From Phytophthora sp. 'mugwort' (lineage: Eukaryota > Oomycota > Peronosporomycetes > Peronosporales > Peronosporaceae): a stretch of DNA of 64,000 nucleotides. The translations under genes were made by a program, and so were the position numbers. Below the pieces are notes generated by a model. It saw nothing but the letters and a program-made list of their open reading frames with translations. It was not told where the DNA came from and did not search any database. Shown here piece after piece: positions 45,730-58,445 of the stretch (the first letter of the stretch is position 1; each line of letters starts with the position of its first letter). The DNA lies in NCBI GenBank assembly GCA_033558025.1, contig JAUCEF010000005.1, positions 5,270,001-5,334,000 of the forward strand, given 5' to 3'.

Positions 45730-46216
45730 CATCTTTTGCTCATGTTGCTGCTTCCCCCTTCGCGTATGGCGCTCTTTCAAAGCGTTTGCGCCATGCACGT
45801 CACCCGCCTGCTGCACTGCATGCTGTCCGTAAACCACGAGAGCTCGCATTTCTTATGGTCATCCTGTTTGTCGGGACATACCTAGGCCAAGGCATAAAGT
45901 CCTTGTAACTACTGGCGATAGGGCCGTTCATTGGAACATCGTTCTTCGACGGGTGTGAGTGTATCGATCCGCAGTATGGTCACGTCGTCTCGTTGTGGCG
46001 CGTTACGGCGGCAAGATATCGTACCGTATCAGATGCAACAGTGCATGAAATGGGTTGTGTCGGTGCGATCGAGGTCTTGGATTCAAGGAAAGGCAATCGA
46101 CGTGAGAGGATCGGCGGTGTGTGTTTGGAGGCGCGTGGTTCGTGCGTGGCTTCAGCGATTGTGCGAGTGTGTCTTTGCTGAGTTGTGAGCTCGCGGTTGG
46201 TTGTGGTCTTCAGCCT

Positions 46217-46289
46217 TCCCATATAGTCTAGGCGGTTAGGATAGCTGGCTCTCACCCAGCAGACCCGGGTTCGAGTCCCGGTGTGGGAA
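46217..46289 (+). tRNA. tRNA-Glu(CTC), copy 66
   Basis: Consensus gene. 560-bp unit; g alternative. Confidence 0.97.
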
Positions 46290-46776
46290 CATCTTTTGCT
46301 CATGTTGCTGCTTCCCCCTTCGCGTATGGCGATCTTTCAAAGCGTTTGCGCCATGCACGTCACCCGCCTGCTGCACTGCATGCTGTCCGTAAACCACGAG
46401 AGCTCGCATTTCTTATGGTCATCCTGTTTGTCGGGACATACCTAGGCCAAGGCATAAAGTCCTTGTAACTACTGGCGATAGGGCCGTTCATTGGAACATC
46501 GTTCTTCGACGGGTGTGAGTGTATCGATCCGCAGTATGGTCACGTCGTCTCGTTGTGGCGCGTTACGGCGGCAAGGTATCGTACCGTATCAGATGCAACA
46601 GTGCAGGAAATGGGTTGTGTCGGTGCGATCGAGGTCTTGGATTCAAGGAAAGGCAATCGACGTGAGAGGATCGGCGGTGTGTGTTTGGAGGCGCGTGGTT
46701 CGTGCGTGGCTTCAGCGATTGTGCGAGTGTGTCTTTGCTGAGTTGTGAGCTCGCGGTTGGTTGTGGTCTTCAGCCT

Positions 46777-46849
46777 TCCCATATAGTCTAGGCGGTTAGG
46801 ATAGCTGGCTCTCACCCAGCAGACCCGGGTTCGAGTCCCGGTGTGGGAA
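46777..46849 (+). tRNA. tRNA-Glu(CTC), copy 67
   Basis: Consensus gene. 560-bp unit; d alternative. Confidence 0.97.
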
Positions 46850-47336
46850 CATCTTTTGCTCATGTTGCTGCTTCCCCCTTCGCGTATGGCGATCTTTCAA
46901 AGCGTTTGCGCCATGCACGTCACCCGCCTGCTGCACTGCATGCTGTCCGTAAACCACGAGAGCTCGCATTTCTTATGGTCATCCTGTTTGTCGGGACATA
47001 CCTAGGCCAAGGCATAAAGTCCTCGTAACTACTGGCGATAGGGCCGTTCTTTGGAACATCGTTCTTCGACGGGTGTGAGTGTATCGATCCGCAGTATGGT
47101 CACGTCGTCTCGTTGTGGCGCGTTACGGCGGCAAGATATCGTACCGTATCAGATGCAACAGTGCATGAAATGGGTTGTGTCGGTGCGATCGAGGTCTTGG
47201 ATTCAAGGAAAGGCAATCGACGTGAGAGGATCGGCGGTGTGTGTTTGGAGGCGCGTGGTTCGTGCGTGGCTTCAGCGATTGTGCGAGTGTGTCTTTGCTG
47301 AGTTGTGAGCTCGCGGTTGGTTGTGGTCTTCAGCCT

Positions 47337-47409
47337 TCCCATATAGTCTAGGCGGTTAGGATAGCTGGCTCTCACCCAGCAGACCCGGGTTCGAGTCCCG
47401 GTGTGGGAA
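47337..47409 (+). tRNA. tRNA-Glu(CTC), copy 68
   Basis: Consensus gene. 519-bp unit: its spacer lacks 41 bp immediately before the next gene; d alternative. Confidence 0.97.
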
Positions 47410-47855
47410 CATCTTTTGCTCATGTTGCTGCTTCCCCCTTCGCGTATGGCGATCTTTCAAAGCGTTTGCGCCATGCACGTCACCCGCCTGCTGCACTGCA
47501 TGCTGTCCGTAAACCACGAGAGCTCGCATTTCTTATGGTCATCCTGTTTGTCGGGACATACCTAGGCCAAGGCATAAAGTCCTCGTAACTACTGGCGATA
47601 GGGCCGTTCTTTGGAACATCGTTCTTCGACGGGTGTGAGTGTATCGATCCGCAGTATGGTCACGTCGTCTCGTTGTGGCGCGTTACGGCGGCAAGATATC
47701 GTACCGTATCAGATGCAACAGTGCATGAAATGGGTTGTGTCGGTGCGATCGAGGTCTTGGATTCAAGGAAAGGCAATCGACGTGAGAGGATCGGCGGTGT
47801 GTGTTTGGAGGCGCGTGGTTCGTGCGTGGCTTCAGCGATTGTGCGCCTCCAGCCT

Positions 47856-47928
47856 TCCCATATAGTCTAGGCGGTTAGGATAGCTGGCTCTCACCCAGCA
47901 GACCCGGGTTCGAGTCCCGGTGTGGGAA
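47856..47928 (+). tRNA. tRNA-Glu(CTC), copy 69
   Basis: Consensus gene whose normal 5' flank is replaced by gtgcgcctccagcct. 519-bp unit again; d alternative. Confidence 0.96.
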
Positions 47929-48374
47929 CATCTTTTGCTCATGTTGCTGCTTCCCCCTTCGCGTATGGCGATCTTTCAAAGCGTTTGCGCCATGCACGTC
48001 ACCCGCCTGCTGCACTGCATGCTGTCCGTAAACCACGAGAGCTCGCATTTCTTATGGTCATCCTGTTTGTCGGGACATACCTAGGCCAAGGCATAAAGTC
48101 CTCGTAACTACTGGCGATAGGGCCGTTCTTTGGAACATCGTTCTTCGACGGGTGTGAGTGTATCGATCCGCAGTATGGTCACGTCGTCTCGTTGTGGCGC
48201 GTTACGGCGGCAAGATATCGTACCGTATCAGATGCAACAGTGCAGGAAATGGGTTGTGTCGGTGCGATCGAGGTCTTGGATTCAAGGAAAGGCAATCGAC
48301 GTGAGAGGATCGGCGGTGTGTGTTTGGAGGCGCGTGGTTCGTGCGTGGCTTCAGCGATTGTGCGCCTCCAGCCT

Positions 48375-48447
48375 TCCCATATAGTCTAGGCGGTTAGGAT
48401 AGCTGGCTCTCACCCAGCAGACCCGGGTTCGAGTCCCGGTGTGGGAA
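48375..48447 (+). tRNA. tRNA-Glu(CTC), copy 70
   Basis: Consensus gene with the shortened 5' flank. 560-bp unit; d and g alternative. Confidence 0.96.
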
Positions 48448-48934
48448 CATCTTTTGCTCATGTTGCTGCTTCCCCCTTCGCGTATGGCGATCTTTCAAAG
48501 CGTTTGCGCCATGCACGTCACCCGCCTGCTGCACTGCATGCTGTCCGTAAACCACGAGAGCTCGCATTTCTTATGGTCATCCTGTTTGTCGGGACATACC
48601 TAGGCCAAGGCATAAAGTCCTCGTAACTACTGGCGATAGGGCCGTTCATTGGAACATCGTTCTTCGACGGGTGTGAGTGTATCGATCCGCAGTATGGTCA
48701 CGTCGTCTCGTTGTGGCGCGTTACGGCGGCAAGGTATCGTACCGTATCAGATGCAACAGTGCAGGAAATGGGTTGTGTCGGTGCGATCGAGGTCTTGGAT
48801 TCAAGGAAAGGCAATCGACGTGAGAGGATCGGCGGTGTGTGTTTGGAGGCGCGTGGTTCGTGCGTGGCTTCAGCGATTGTGCGAGTGTGTCTTTGCTGAG
48901 TTGTGAGCTCGCGGTTGGTTGTGGTCTTCAGCCT

Positions 48935-49007
48935 TCCCATATAGTCTAGGCGGTTAGGATAGCTGGCTCTCACCCAGCAGACCCGGGTTCGAGTCCCGGT
49001 GTGGGAA
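48935..49007 (+). tRNA. tRNA-Glu(CTC), copy 71
   Basis: Consensus gene. 560-bp unit; d alternative. Confidence 0.97.
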
Positions 49008-49494
49008 CATCTTTTGCTCATGTTGCTGCTTCCCCCTTCGCGTATGGCGATCTTTCAAAGCGTTTGCGCCATGCACGTCACCCGCCTGCTGCACTGCATG
49101 CTGTCCGTAAACCACGAGAGCTCGCATTTCTTATGGTCATCCTGTTTGTCGGGACATACCTAGGCCAAGGCATAAAGTCCTCGTAACTACTGGCGATAGG
49201 GCCGTTCTTTGGAACATCGTTCTTCGACGGGTGTGAGTGTATCGATCCGCAGTATGGTCACGTCGTCTCGTTGTGGCGCGTTACGGCGGCAAGATATCGT
49301 ACCGTATCAGATGCAACAGTGCATGAAATGGGTTGTGTCGGTGCGATCGAGGTCTTGGATTCAAGGAAAGGCAATCGACGTGAGAGGATCGGCGGTGTGT
49401 GTTTGGAGGCGCGTGGTTCGTGCGTGGCTTCAGCGATTGTGCGAGTGTGTCTTTGCTGAGTTGTGAGCTCGCGGTTGGTTGTGGTCTTCAGCCT

Positions 49495-49567
49495 TCCCAT
49501 ATAGTCTAGGCGGTTAGGATAGCTGGCTCTCACCCAGCAGACCCGGGTTCGAGTCCCGGTGTGGGAA
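49495..49567 (+). tRNA. tRNA-Glu(CTC), copy 72
   Basis: Consensus gene. 519-bp unit (41-bp deletion before the next gene); d alternative. Confidence 0.97.
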
Positions 49568-50013
49568 CATCTTTTGCTCATGTTGCTGCTTCCCCCTTCG
49601 CGTATGGCGATCTTTCAAAGCGTTTGCGCCATGCACGTCACCCGCCTGCTGCACTGCATGCTGTCCGTAAACCACGAGAGCTCGCATTTCTTATGGTCAT
49701 CCTGTTTGTCGGGACATACCTAGGCCAAGGCATAAAGTCCTCGTAACTACTGGCGATAGGGCCGTTCTTTGGAACATCGTTCTTCGACGGGTGTGAGTGT
49801 ATCGATCCGCAGTATGGTCACGTCGTCTCGTTGTGGCGCGTTACGGCGGCAAGATATCGTACCGTATCAGATGCAACAGTGCAGGAAATGGGTTGTGTCG
49901 GTGCGATCGAGGTCTTGGATTCAAGGAAAGGCAATCGACGTGAGAGGATCGGCGGTGTGTGTTTGGAGGCGCGTGGTTCGTGCGTGGCTTCAGCGATTGT
50001 GCGCCTCCAGCCT

Positions 50014-50086
50014 TCCCATATAGTCTAGGCGGTTAGGATAGCTGGCTCTCACCCAGCAGACCCGGGTTCGAGTCCCGGTGTGGGAA
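50014..50086 (+). tRNA. tRNA-Glu(CTC), copy 73
   Basis: Consensus gene with the shortened 5' flank. 519-bp unit; d alternative. Confidence 0.96.
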
Positions 50087-50532
50087 CATCTTTTGCTCAT
50101 GTTGCTGCTTCCCCCTTCGCGTATGGCGATCTTTCAAAGCGTTTGCGCCATGCACGTCACCCGCCTGCTGCACTGCATGCTGTCCGTAAACCACGAGAGC
50201 TCGCATTTCTTATGGTCATCCTGTTTGTCGGGACATACCTAGGCCAAGGCATAAAGTCCTCGTAACTACTGGCGATAGGGCCGTTCTTTGGAACATCGTT
50301 CTTCGACGGGTGTGAGTGTATCGATCCGCAGTATGGTCACGTCGTCTCGTTGTGGCGCGTTACGGCGGCAAGATATCGTACCGTATCAGATGCAACAGTG
50401 CAGGAAATGGGTTGTGTCGGTGCGATCGAGGTCTTGGATTCAAGGAAAGGCAATCGACGTGAGAGGATCGGCGGTGTGTGTTTGGAGGCGCGTGGTTCGT
50501 GCGTGGCTTCAGCGATTGTGCGCCTCCAGCCT

Positions 50533-50605
50533 TCCCATATAGTCTAGGCGGTTAGGATAGCTGGCTCTCACCCAGCAGACCCGGGTTCGAGTCCCGGTGT
50601 GGGAA
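50533..50605 (+). tRNA. tRNA-Glu(CTC), copy 74
   Basis: Consensus gene with the shortened 5' flank. 560-bp unit; d alternative. Confidence 0.96.
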
Positions 50606-51092
50606 CATCTTTTGCTCATGTTGCTGCTTCCCCCTTCGCGTATGGCGATCTTTCAAAGCGTTTGCGCCATGCACGTCACCCGCCTGCTGCACTGCATGCT
50701 GTCCGTAAACCACGAGAGCTCGCATTTCTTATGGTCATCCTGTTTGTCGGGACATACCTAGGCCAAGGCATAAAGTCCTCGTAACTACTGGCGATAGGGC
50801 CGTTCATTGGAACATCGTTCTTCGACGGGTGTGAGTGTATCGATCCGCAGTATGGTCACGTCGTCTCGTTGTGGCGCGTTACGGCGGCAAGATATCGTAC
50901 CGTATCAGATGCAACAGTGCATGAAATGGGTTGTGTCGGTGCGATCGAGGTCTTGGATTCAAGGAAAGGCAATCGACGTGAGAGGATCGGCGGTGTGTGT
51001 TTGGAGGCGCGTGGTTCGTGCGTGGCTTCAGCGATTGTGCGAGTGTGTCTTTGCTGAGTTGTGAGCTCGCGGTTGGTTGTGGTCTTCAGCCT

Positions 51093-51165
51093 TCCCATAT
51101 AGTCTAGGCGGTTAGGATAGCTGGCTCTCACCCAGCAGACCCGGGTTCGAGTCCCGGTGTGGGAA
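51093..51165 (+). tRNA. tRNA-Glu(CTC), copy 75
   Basis: Consensus gene. 560-bp unit, reference alleles. Confidence 0.97.
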
Positions 51166-51652
51166 CATCTTTTGCTCATGTTGCTGCTTCCCCCTTCGCG
51201 TATGGCGATCTTTCAAAGCGTTTGCGCCATGCACGTCACCCGCCTGCTGCACTGCATGCTGTCCGTAAACCACGAGAGCTCGCATTTCTTATGGTCATCC
51301 TGTTTGTCGGGACATACCTAGGCCAAGGCATAAAGTCCTTGTAACTACTGGCGATAGGGCCGTTCATTGGAACATCGTTCTTCGACGGGTGTGAGTGTAT
51401 CGATCCGCAGTATGGTCACGTCGTCTCGTTGTGGCGCGTTACGGCGGCAAGATATCGTACCGTATCAGATGCAACAGTGCATGAAATGGGTTGTGTCGGT
51501 GCGATCGAGGTCTTGGATTCAAGGAAAGGCAATCGACGTGAGAGGATCGGCGGTGTGTGTTTGGAGGCGCGTGGTTCGTGCGTGGCTTCAGCGATTGTGC
51601 GAGTGTGTCTTTGCTGAGTTGTGAGCTCGCGGTTGGTTGTGGTCTTCAGCCT

Positions 51653-51725
51653 TCCCATATAGTCTAGGCGGTTAGGATAGCTGGCTCTCACCCAGCAGAC
51701 CCGGGTTCGAGTCCCGGTGTGGGAA
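51653..51725 (+). tRNA. tRNA-Glu(CTC), copy 76
   Basis: Consensus gene. 560-bp unit; g alternative. Confidence 0.97.
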
Positions 51726-52212
51726 CATCTTTTGCTCATGTTGCTGCTTCCCCCTTCGCGTATGGCGATCTTTCAAAGCGTTTGCGCCATGCACGTCACC
51801 CGCCTGCTGCACTGCATGCTGTCCGTAAACCACGAGAGCTCGCATTTCTTATGGTCATCCTGTTTGTCGGGACATACCTAGGCCAAGGCATAAAGTCCTT
51901 GTAACTACTGGCGATAGGGCCGTTCATTGGAACATCGTTCTTCGACGGGTGTGAGTGTATCGATCCGCAGTATGGTCACGTCGTCTCGTTGTGGCGCGTT
52001 ACGGCGGCAAGGTATCGTACCGTATCAGATGCAACAGTGCAGGAAATGGGTTGTGTCGGTGCGATCGAGGTCTTGGATTCAAGGAAAGGCAATCGACGTG
52101 AGAGGATCGGCGGTGTGTGTTTGGAGGCGCGTGGTTCGTGCGTGGCTTCAGCGATTGTGCGAGTGTGTCTTTGCTGAGTTGTGAGCTCGCGGTTGGTTGT
52201 GGTCTTCAGCCT

Positions 52213-52285
52213 TCCCATATAGTCTAGGCGGTTAGGATAGCTGGCTCTCACCCAGCAGACCCGGGTTCGAGTCCCGGTGTGGGAA
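52213..52285 (+). tRNA. tRNA-Glu(CTC), copy 77
   Basis: Consensus gene. 560-bp unit; a alternative. Confidence 0.97.
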
Positions 52286-52772
52286 CATCTTTTGCTCATG
52301 TTGCTGCTTCCCCCTTCGCGTATGGCGCTCTTTCAAAGCGTTTGCGCCATGCACGTCACCCGCCTGCTGCACTGCATGCTGTCCGTAAACCACGAGAGCT
52401 CGCATTTCTTATGGTCATCCTGTTTGTCGGGACATACCTAGGCCAAGGCATAAAGTCCTTGTAACTACTGGCGATAGGGCCGTTCATTGGAACATCGTTC
52501 TTCGACGGGTGTGAGTGTATCGATCCGCAGTATGGTCACGTCGTCTCGTTGTGGCGCGTTACGGCGGCAAGATATCGTACCGTATCAGATGCAACAGTGC
52601 AGGAAATGGGTTGTGTCGGTGCGATCGAGGTCTTGGATTCAAGGAAAGGCAATCGACGTGAGAGGATCGGCGGTGTGTGTTTGGAGGCGCGTGGTTCGTG
52701 CGTGGCTTCAGCGATTGTGCGAGTGTGTCTTTGCTGAGTTGTGAGCTCGCGGTTGGTTGTGGTCTTCAGCCT

Positions 52773-52845
52773 TCCCATATAGTCTAGGCGGTTAGGATAG
52801 CTGGCTCTCACCCAGCAGACCCGGGTTCGAGTCCCGGTGTGGGAA
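52773..52845 (+). tRNA. tRNA-Glu(CTC), copy 78
   Basis: Consensus gene. 560-bp unit; a, d and g alternative. Confidence 0.97.
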
Positions 52846-53332
52846 CATCTTTTGCTCATGTTGCTGCTTCCCCCTTCGCGTATGGCGCTCTTTCAAAGCG
52901 TTTGCGCCATGCACGTCACCCGCCTGCTGCACTGCATGCTGTCCGTAAACCACGAGAGCTCGCATTTCTTATGGTCATCCTGTTTGTCGGGACATACCTA
53001 GGCCAAGGCATAAAGTCCTCGTAACTACTGGCGATAGGGCCGTTCTTTGGAACATCGTTCTTCGACGGGTGTGAGTGTATCGATCCGCAGTATGGTCACG
53101 TCGTCTCGTTGTGGCGCGTTACGGCGGCAAGGTATCGTACCGTATCAGATGCAACAGTGCAGGAAATGGGTTGTGTCGGTGCGATCGAGGTCTTGGATTC
53201 AAGGAAAGGCAATCGACGTGAGAGGATCGGCGGTGTGTGTTTGGAGGCGCGTGGTTCGTGCGTGGCTTCAGCGATTGTGCGAGTGTGTCTTTGCTGAGTT
53301 GTGAGCTCGCGGTTGGTTGTGGTCTTCAGCCT

Positions 53333-53405
53333 TCCCATATAGTCTAGGCGGTTAGGATAGCTGGCTCTCACCCAGCAGACCCGGGTTCGAGTCCCGGTGT
53401 GGGAA
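53333..53405 (+). tRNA. tRNA-Glu(CTC), copy 79
   Basis: Consensus gene. 560-bp unit; a alternative. Confidence 0.97.
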
Positions 53406-53892
53406 CATCTTTTGCTCATGTTGCTGCTTCCCCCTTCGCGTATGGCGCTCTTTCAAAGCGTTTGCGCCATGCACGTCACCCGCCTGCTGCACTGCATGCT
53501 GTCCGTAAACCACGAGAGCTCGCATTTCTTATGGTCATCCTGTTTGTCGGGACATACCTAGGCCAAGGCATAAAGTCCTTGTAACTACTGGCGATAGGGC
53601 CGTTCATTGGAACATCGTTCTTCGACGGGTGTGAGTGTATCGATCCGCAGTATGGTCACGTCGTCTCGTTGTGGCGCGTTACGGCGGCAAGATATCGTAC
53701 CGTATCAGATGCAACAGTGCATGAAATGGGTTGTGTCGGTGCGATCGAGGTCTTGGATTCAAGGAAAGGCAATCGACGTGAGAGGATCGGCGGTGTGTGT
53801 TTGGAGGCGCGTGGTTCGTGCGTGGCTTCAGCGATTGTGCGAGTGTGTCTTTGCTGAGTTGTGAGCTCGCGGTTGGTTGTGGTCTTCAGCCT

Positions 53893-53965
53893 TCCCATAT
53901 AGTCTAGGCGGTTAGGATAGCTGGCTCTCACCCAGCAGACCCGGGTTCGAGTCCCGGTGTGGGAA
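53893..53965 (+). tRNA. tRNA-Glu(CTC), copy 80
   Basis: Consensus gene. 560-bp unit; g alternative. Confidence 0.97.
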
Positions 53966-54452
53966 CATCTTTTGCTCATGTTGCTGCTTCCCCCTTCGCG
54001 TATGGCGATCTTTCAAAGCGTTTGCGCCATGCACGTCACCCGCCTGCTGCACTGCATGCTGTCCGTAAACCACGAGAGCTCGCATTTCTTATGGTCATCC
54101 TGTTTGTCGGGACATACCTAGGCCAAGGCATAAAGTCCTTGTAACTACTGGCGATAGGGCCGTTCATTGGAACATCGTTCTTCGACGGGTGTGAGTGTAT
54201 CGATCCGCAGTATGGTCACGTCGTCTCGTTGTGGCGCGTTACGGCGGCAAGGTATCGTACCGTATCAGATGCAACAGTGCAGGAAATGGGTTGTGTCGGT
54301 GCGATCGAGGTCTTGGATTCAAGGAAAGGCAATCGACGTGAGAGGATCGGCGGTGTGTGTTTGGAGGCGCGTGGTTCGTGCGTGGCTTCAGCGATTGTGC
54401 GAGTGTGTCTTTGCTGAGTTGTGAGCTCGCGGTTGGTTGTGGTCTTCAGCCT

Positions 54453-54525
54453 TCCCATATAGTCTAGGCGGTTAGGATAGCTGGCTCTCACCCAGCAGAC
54501 CCGGGTTCGAGTCCCGGTGTGGGAA
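54453..54525 (+). tRNA. tRNA-Glu(CTC), copy 81
   Basis: Consensus gene. 560-bp unit, reference alleles. Confidence 0.97.
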
Positions 54526-55012
54526 CATCTTTTGCTCATGTTGCTGCTTCCCCCTTCGCGTATGGCGATCTTTCAAAGCGTTTGCGCCATGCACGTCACC
54601 CGCCTGCTGCACTGCATGCTGTCCGTAAACCACGAGAGCTCGCATTTCTTATGGTCATCCTGTTTGTCGGGACATACCTAGGCCAAGGCATAAAGTCCTT
54701 GTAACTACTGGCGATAGGGCCGTTCATTGGAACATCGTTCTTCGACGGGTGTGAGTGTATCGATCCGCAGTATGGTCACGTCGTCTCGTTGTGGCGCGTT
54801 ACGGCGGCAAGATATCGTACCGTATCAGATGCAACAGTGCATGAAATGGGTTGTGTCGGTGCGATCGAGGTCTTGGATTCAAGGAAAGGCAATCGACGTG
54901 AGAGGATCGGCGGTGTGTGTTTGGAGGCGCGTGGTTCGTGCGTGGCTTCAGCGATTGTGCGAGTGTGTCTTTGCTGAGTTGTGAGCTCGCGGTTGGTTGT
55001 GGTCTTCAGCCT

Positions 55013-55085
55013 TCCCATATAGTCTAGGCGGTTAGGATAGCTGGCTCTCACCCAGCAGACCCGGGTTCGAGTCCCGGTGTGGGAA
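55013..55085 (+). tRNA. tRNA-Glu(CTC), copy 82
   Basis: Consensus gene. 560-bp unit; aaccGcgag as in units 47 and 54. Confidence 0.97.
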
Positions 55086-55572
55086 CATCTTTTGCTCATG
55101 TTGCTGCTTCCCCCTTCGCGTATGGCGATCTTTCAAAGCGTTTGCGCCATGCACGTCACCCGCCTGCTGCACTGCATGCTGTCCGTAAACCGCGAGAGCT
55201 CGCATTTCTTATGGTCATCCTGTTTGTCGGGACATACCTAGGCCAAGGCATAAAGTCCTTGTAACTACTGGCGATAGGGCCGTTCATTGGAACATCGTTC
55301 TTCGACGGGTGTGAGTGTATCGATCCGCAGTATGGTCACGTCGTCTCGTTGTGGCGCGTTACGGCGGCAAGATATCGTACCGTATCAGATGCAACAGTGC
55401 ATGAAATGGGTTGTGTCGGTGCGATCGAGGTCTTGGATTCAAGGAAAGGCAATCGACGTGAGAGGATCGGCGGTGTGTGTTTGGAGGCGCGTGGTTCGTG
55501 CGTGGCTTCAGCGATTGTGCGAGTGTGTCTTTGCTGAGTTGTGAGCTCGCGGTTGGTTGTGGTCTTCAGCCT

Positions 55573-55645
55573 TCCCATATAGTCTAGGCGGTTAGGATAG
55601 CTGGCTCTCACCCAGCAGACCCGGGTTCGAGTCCCGGTGTGGGAA
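55573..55645 (+). tRNA. tRNA-Glu(CTC), copy 83
   Basis: Consensus gene. 560-bp unit; a alternative. Confidence 0.97.
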
Positions 55646-56132
55646 CATCTTTTGCTCATGTTGCTGCTTCCCCCTTCGCGTATGGCGCTCTTTCAAAGCG
55701 TTTGCGCCATGCACGTCACCCGCCTGCTGCACTGCATGCTGTCCGTAAACCACGAGAGCTCGCATTTCTTATGGTCATCCTGTTTGTCGGGACATACCTA
55801 GGCCAAGGCATAAAGTCCTTGTAACTACTGGCGATAGGGCCGTTCATTGGAACATCGTTCTTCGACGGGTGTGAGTGTATCGATCCGCAGTATGGTCACG
55901 TCGTCTCGTTGTGGCGCGTTACGGCGGCAAGATATCGTACCGTATCAGATGCAACAGTGCATGAAATGGGTTGTGTCGGTGCGATCGAGGTCTTGGATTC
56001 AAGGAAAGGCAATCGACGTGAGAGGATCGGCGGTGTGTGTTTGGAGGCGCGTGGTTCGTGCGTGGCTTCAGCGATTGTGCGAGTGTGTCTTTGCTGAGTT
56101 GTGAGCTCGCGGTTGGTTGTGGTCTTCAGCCT

Positions 56133-56205
56133 TCCCATATAGTCTAGGCGGTTAGGATAGCTGGCTCTCACCCAGCAGACCCGGGTTCGAGTCCCGGTGT
56201 GGGAA
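56133..56205 (+). tRNA. tRNA-Glu(CTC), copy 84
   Basis: Consensus gene. 560-bp unit; d and g alternative. Confidence 0.97.
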
Positions 56206-56692
56206 CATCTTTTGCTCATGTTGCTGCTTCCCCCTTCGCGTATGGCGATCTTTCAAAGCGTTTGCGCCATGCACGTCACCCGCCTGCTGCACTGCATGCT
56301 GTCCGTAAACCACGAGAGCTCGCATTTCTTATGGTCATCCTGTTTGTCGGGACATACCTAGGCCAAGGCATAAAGTCCTCGTAACTACTGGCGATAGGGC
56401 CGTTCTTTGGAACATCGTTCTTCGACGGGTGTGAGTGTATCGATCCGCAGTATGGTCACGTCGTCTCGTTGTGGCGCGTTACGGCGGCAAGGTATCGTAC
56501 CGTATCAGATGCAACAGTGCAGGAAATGGGTTGTGTCGGTGCGATCGAGGTCTTGGATTCAAGGAAAGGCAATCGACGTGAGAGGATCGGCGGTGTGTGT
56601 TTGGAGGCGCGTGGTTCGTGCGTGGCTTCAGCGATTGTGCGAGTGTGTCTTTGCTGAGTTGTGAGCTCGCGGTTGGTTGTGGTCTTCAGCCT

Positions 56693-56765
56693 TCCCATAT
56701 AGTCTAGGCGGTTAGGATAGCTGGCTCTCACCCAGCAGACCCGGGTTCGAGTCCCGGTGTGGGAA
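56693..56765 (+). tRNA. tRNA-Glu(CTC), copy 85
   Basis: Consensus gene. 560-bp unit; a alternative. Confidence 0.97.
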
Positions 56766-57252
56766 CATCTTTTGCTCATGTTGCTGCTTCCCCCTTCGCG
56801 TATGGCGCTCTTTCAAAGCGTTTGCGCCATGCACGTCACCCGCCTGCTGCACTGCATGCTGTCCGTAAACCACGAGAGCTCGCATTTCTTATGGTCATCC
56901 TGTTTGTCGGGACATACCTAGGCCAAGGCATAAAGTCCTTGTAACTACTGGCGATAGGGCCGTTCATTGGAACATCGTTCTTCGACGGGTGTGAGTGTAT
57001 CGATCCGCAGTATGGTCACGTCGTCTCGTTGTGGCGCGTTACGGCGGCAAGATATCGTACCGTATCAGATGCAACAGTGCATGAAATGGGTTGTGTCGGT
57101 GCGATCGAGGTCTTGGATTCAAGGAAAGGCAATCGACGTGAGAGGATCGGCGGTGTGTGTTTGGAGGCGCGTGGTTCGTGCGTGGCTTCAGCGATTGTGC
57201 GAGTGTGTCTTTGCTGAGTTGTGAGCTCGCGGTTGGTTGTGGTCTTCAGCCT

Positions 57253-57325
57253 TCCCATATAGTCTAGGCGGTTAGGATAGCTGGCTCTCACCCAGCAGAC
57301 CCGGGTTCGAGTCCCGGTGTGGGAA
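57253..57325 (+). tRNA. tRNA-Glu(CTC), copy 86
   Basis: Consensus gene. 560-bp unit; d alternative. Confidence 0.97.
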
Positions 57326-57812
57326 CATCTTTTGCTCATGTTGCTGCTTCCCCCTTCGCGTATGGCGATCTTTCAAAGCGTTTGCGCCATGCACGTCACC
57401 CGCCTGCTGCACTGCATGCTGTCCGTAAACCACGAGAGCTCGCATTTCTTATGGTCATCCTGTTTGTCGGGACATACCTAGGCCAAGGCATAAAGTCCTC
57501 GTAACTACTGGCGATAGGGCCGTTCTTTGGAACATCGTTCTTCGACGGGTGTGAGTGTATCGATCCGCAGTATGGTCACGTCGTCTCGTTGTGGCGCGTT
57601 ACGGCGGCAAGATATCGTACCGTATCAGATGCAACAGTGCATGAAATGGGTTGTGTCGGTGCGATCGAGGTCTTGGATTCAAGGAAAGGCAATCGACGTG
57701 AGAGGATCGGCGGTGTGTGTTTGGAGGCGCGTGGTTCGTGCGTGGCTTCAGCGATTGTGCGAGTGTGTCTTTGCTGAGTTGTGAGCTCGCGGTTGGTTGT
57801 GGTCTTCAGCCT

Positions 57813-57885
57813 TCCCATATAGTCTAGGCGGTTAGGATAGCTGGCTCTCACCCAGCAGACCCGGGTTCGAGTCCCGGTGTGGGAA
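57813..57885 (+). tRNA. tRNA-Glu(CTC), copy 87
   Basis: Consensus gene. 560-bp unit; g alternative. Confidence 0.97.
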
Positions 57886-58372
57886 CATCTTTTGCTCATG
57901 TTGCTGCTTCCCCCTTCGCGTATGGCGATCTTTCAAAGCGTTTGCGCCATGCACGTCACCCGCCTGCTGCACTGCATGCTGTCCGTAAACCACGAGAGCT
58001 CGCATTTCTTATGGTCATCCTGTTTGTCGGGACATACCTAGGCCAAGGCATAAAGTCCTTGTAACTACTGGCGATAGGGCCGTTCATTGGAACATCGTTC
58101 TTCGACGGGTGTGAGTGTATCGATCCGCAGTATGGTCACGTCGTCTCGTTGTGGCGCGTTACGGCGGCAAGGTATCGTACCGTATCAGATGCAACAGTGC
58201 AGGAAATGGGTTGTGTCGGTGCGATCGAGGTCTTGGATTCAAGGAAAGGCAATCGACGTGAGAGGATCGGCGGTGTGTGTTTGGAGGCGCGTGGTTCGTG
58301 CGTGGCTTCAGCGATTGTGCGAGTGTGTCTTTGCTGAGTTGTGAGCTCGCGGTTGGTTGTGGTCTTCAGCCT

Positions 58373-58445
58373 TCCCATATAGTCTAGGCGGTTAGGATAG
58401 CTGGCTCTCACCCAGCAGACCCGGGTTCGAGTCCCGGTGTGGGAA
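58373..58445 (+). tRNA. tRNA-Glu(CTC), copy 88
   Basis: Consensus gene. 560-bp unit; a alternative. Confidence 0.97.
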
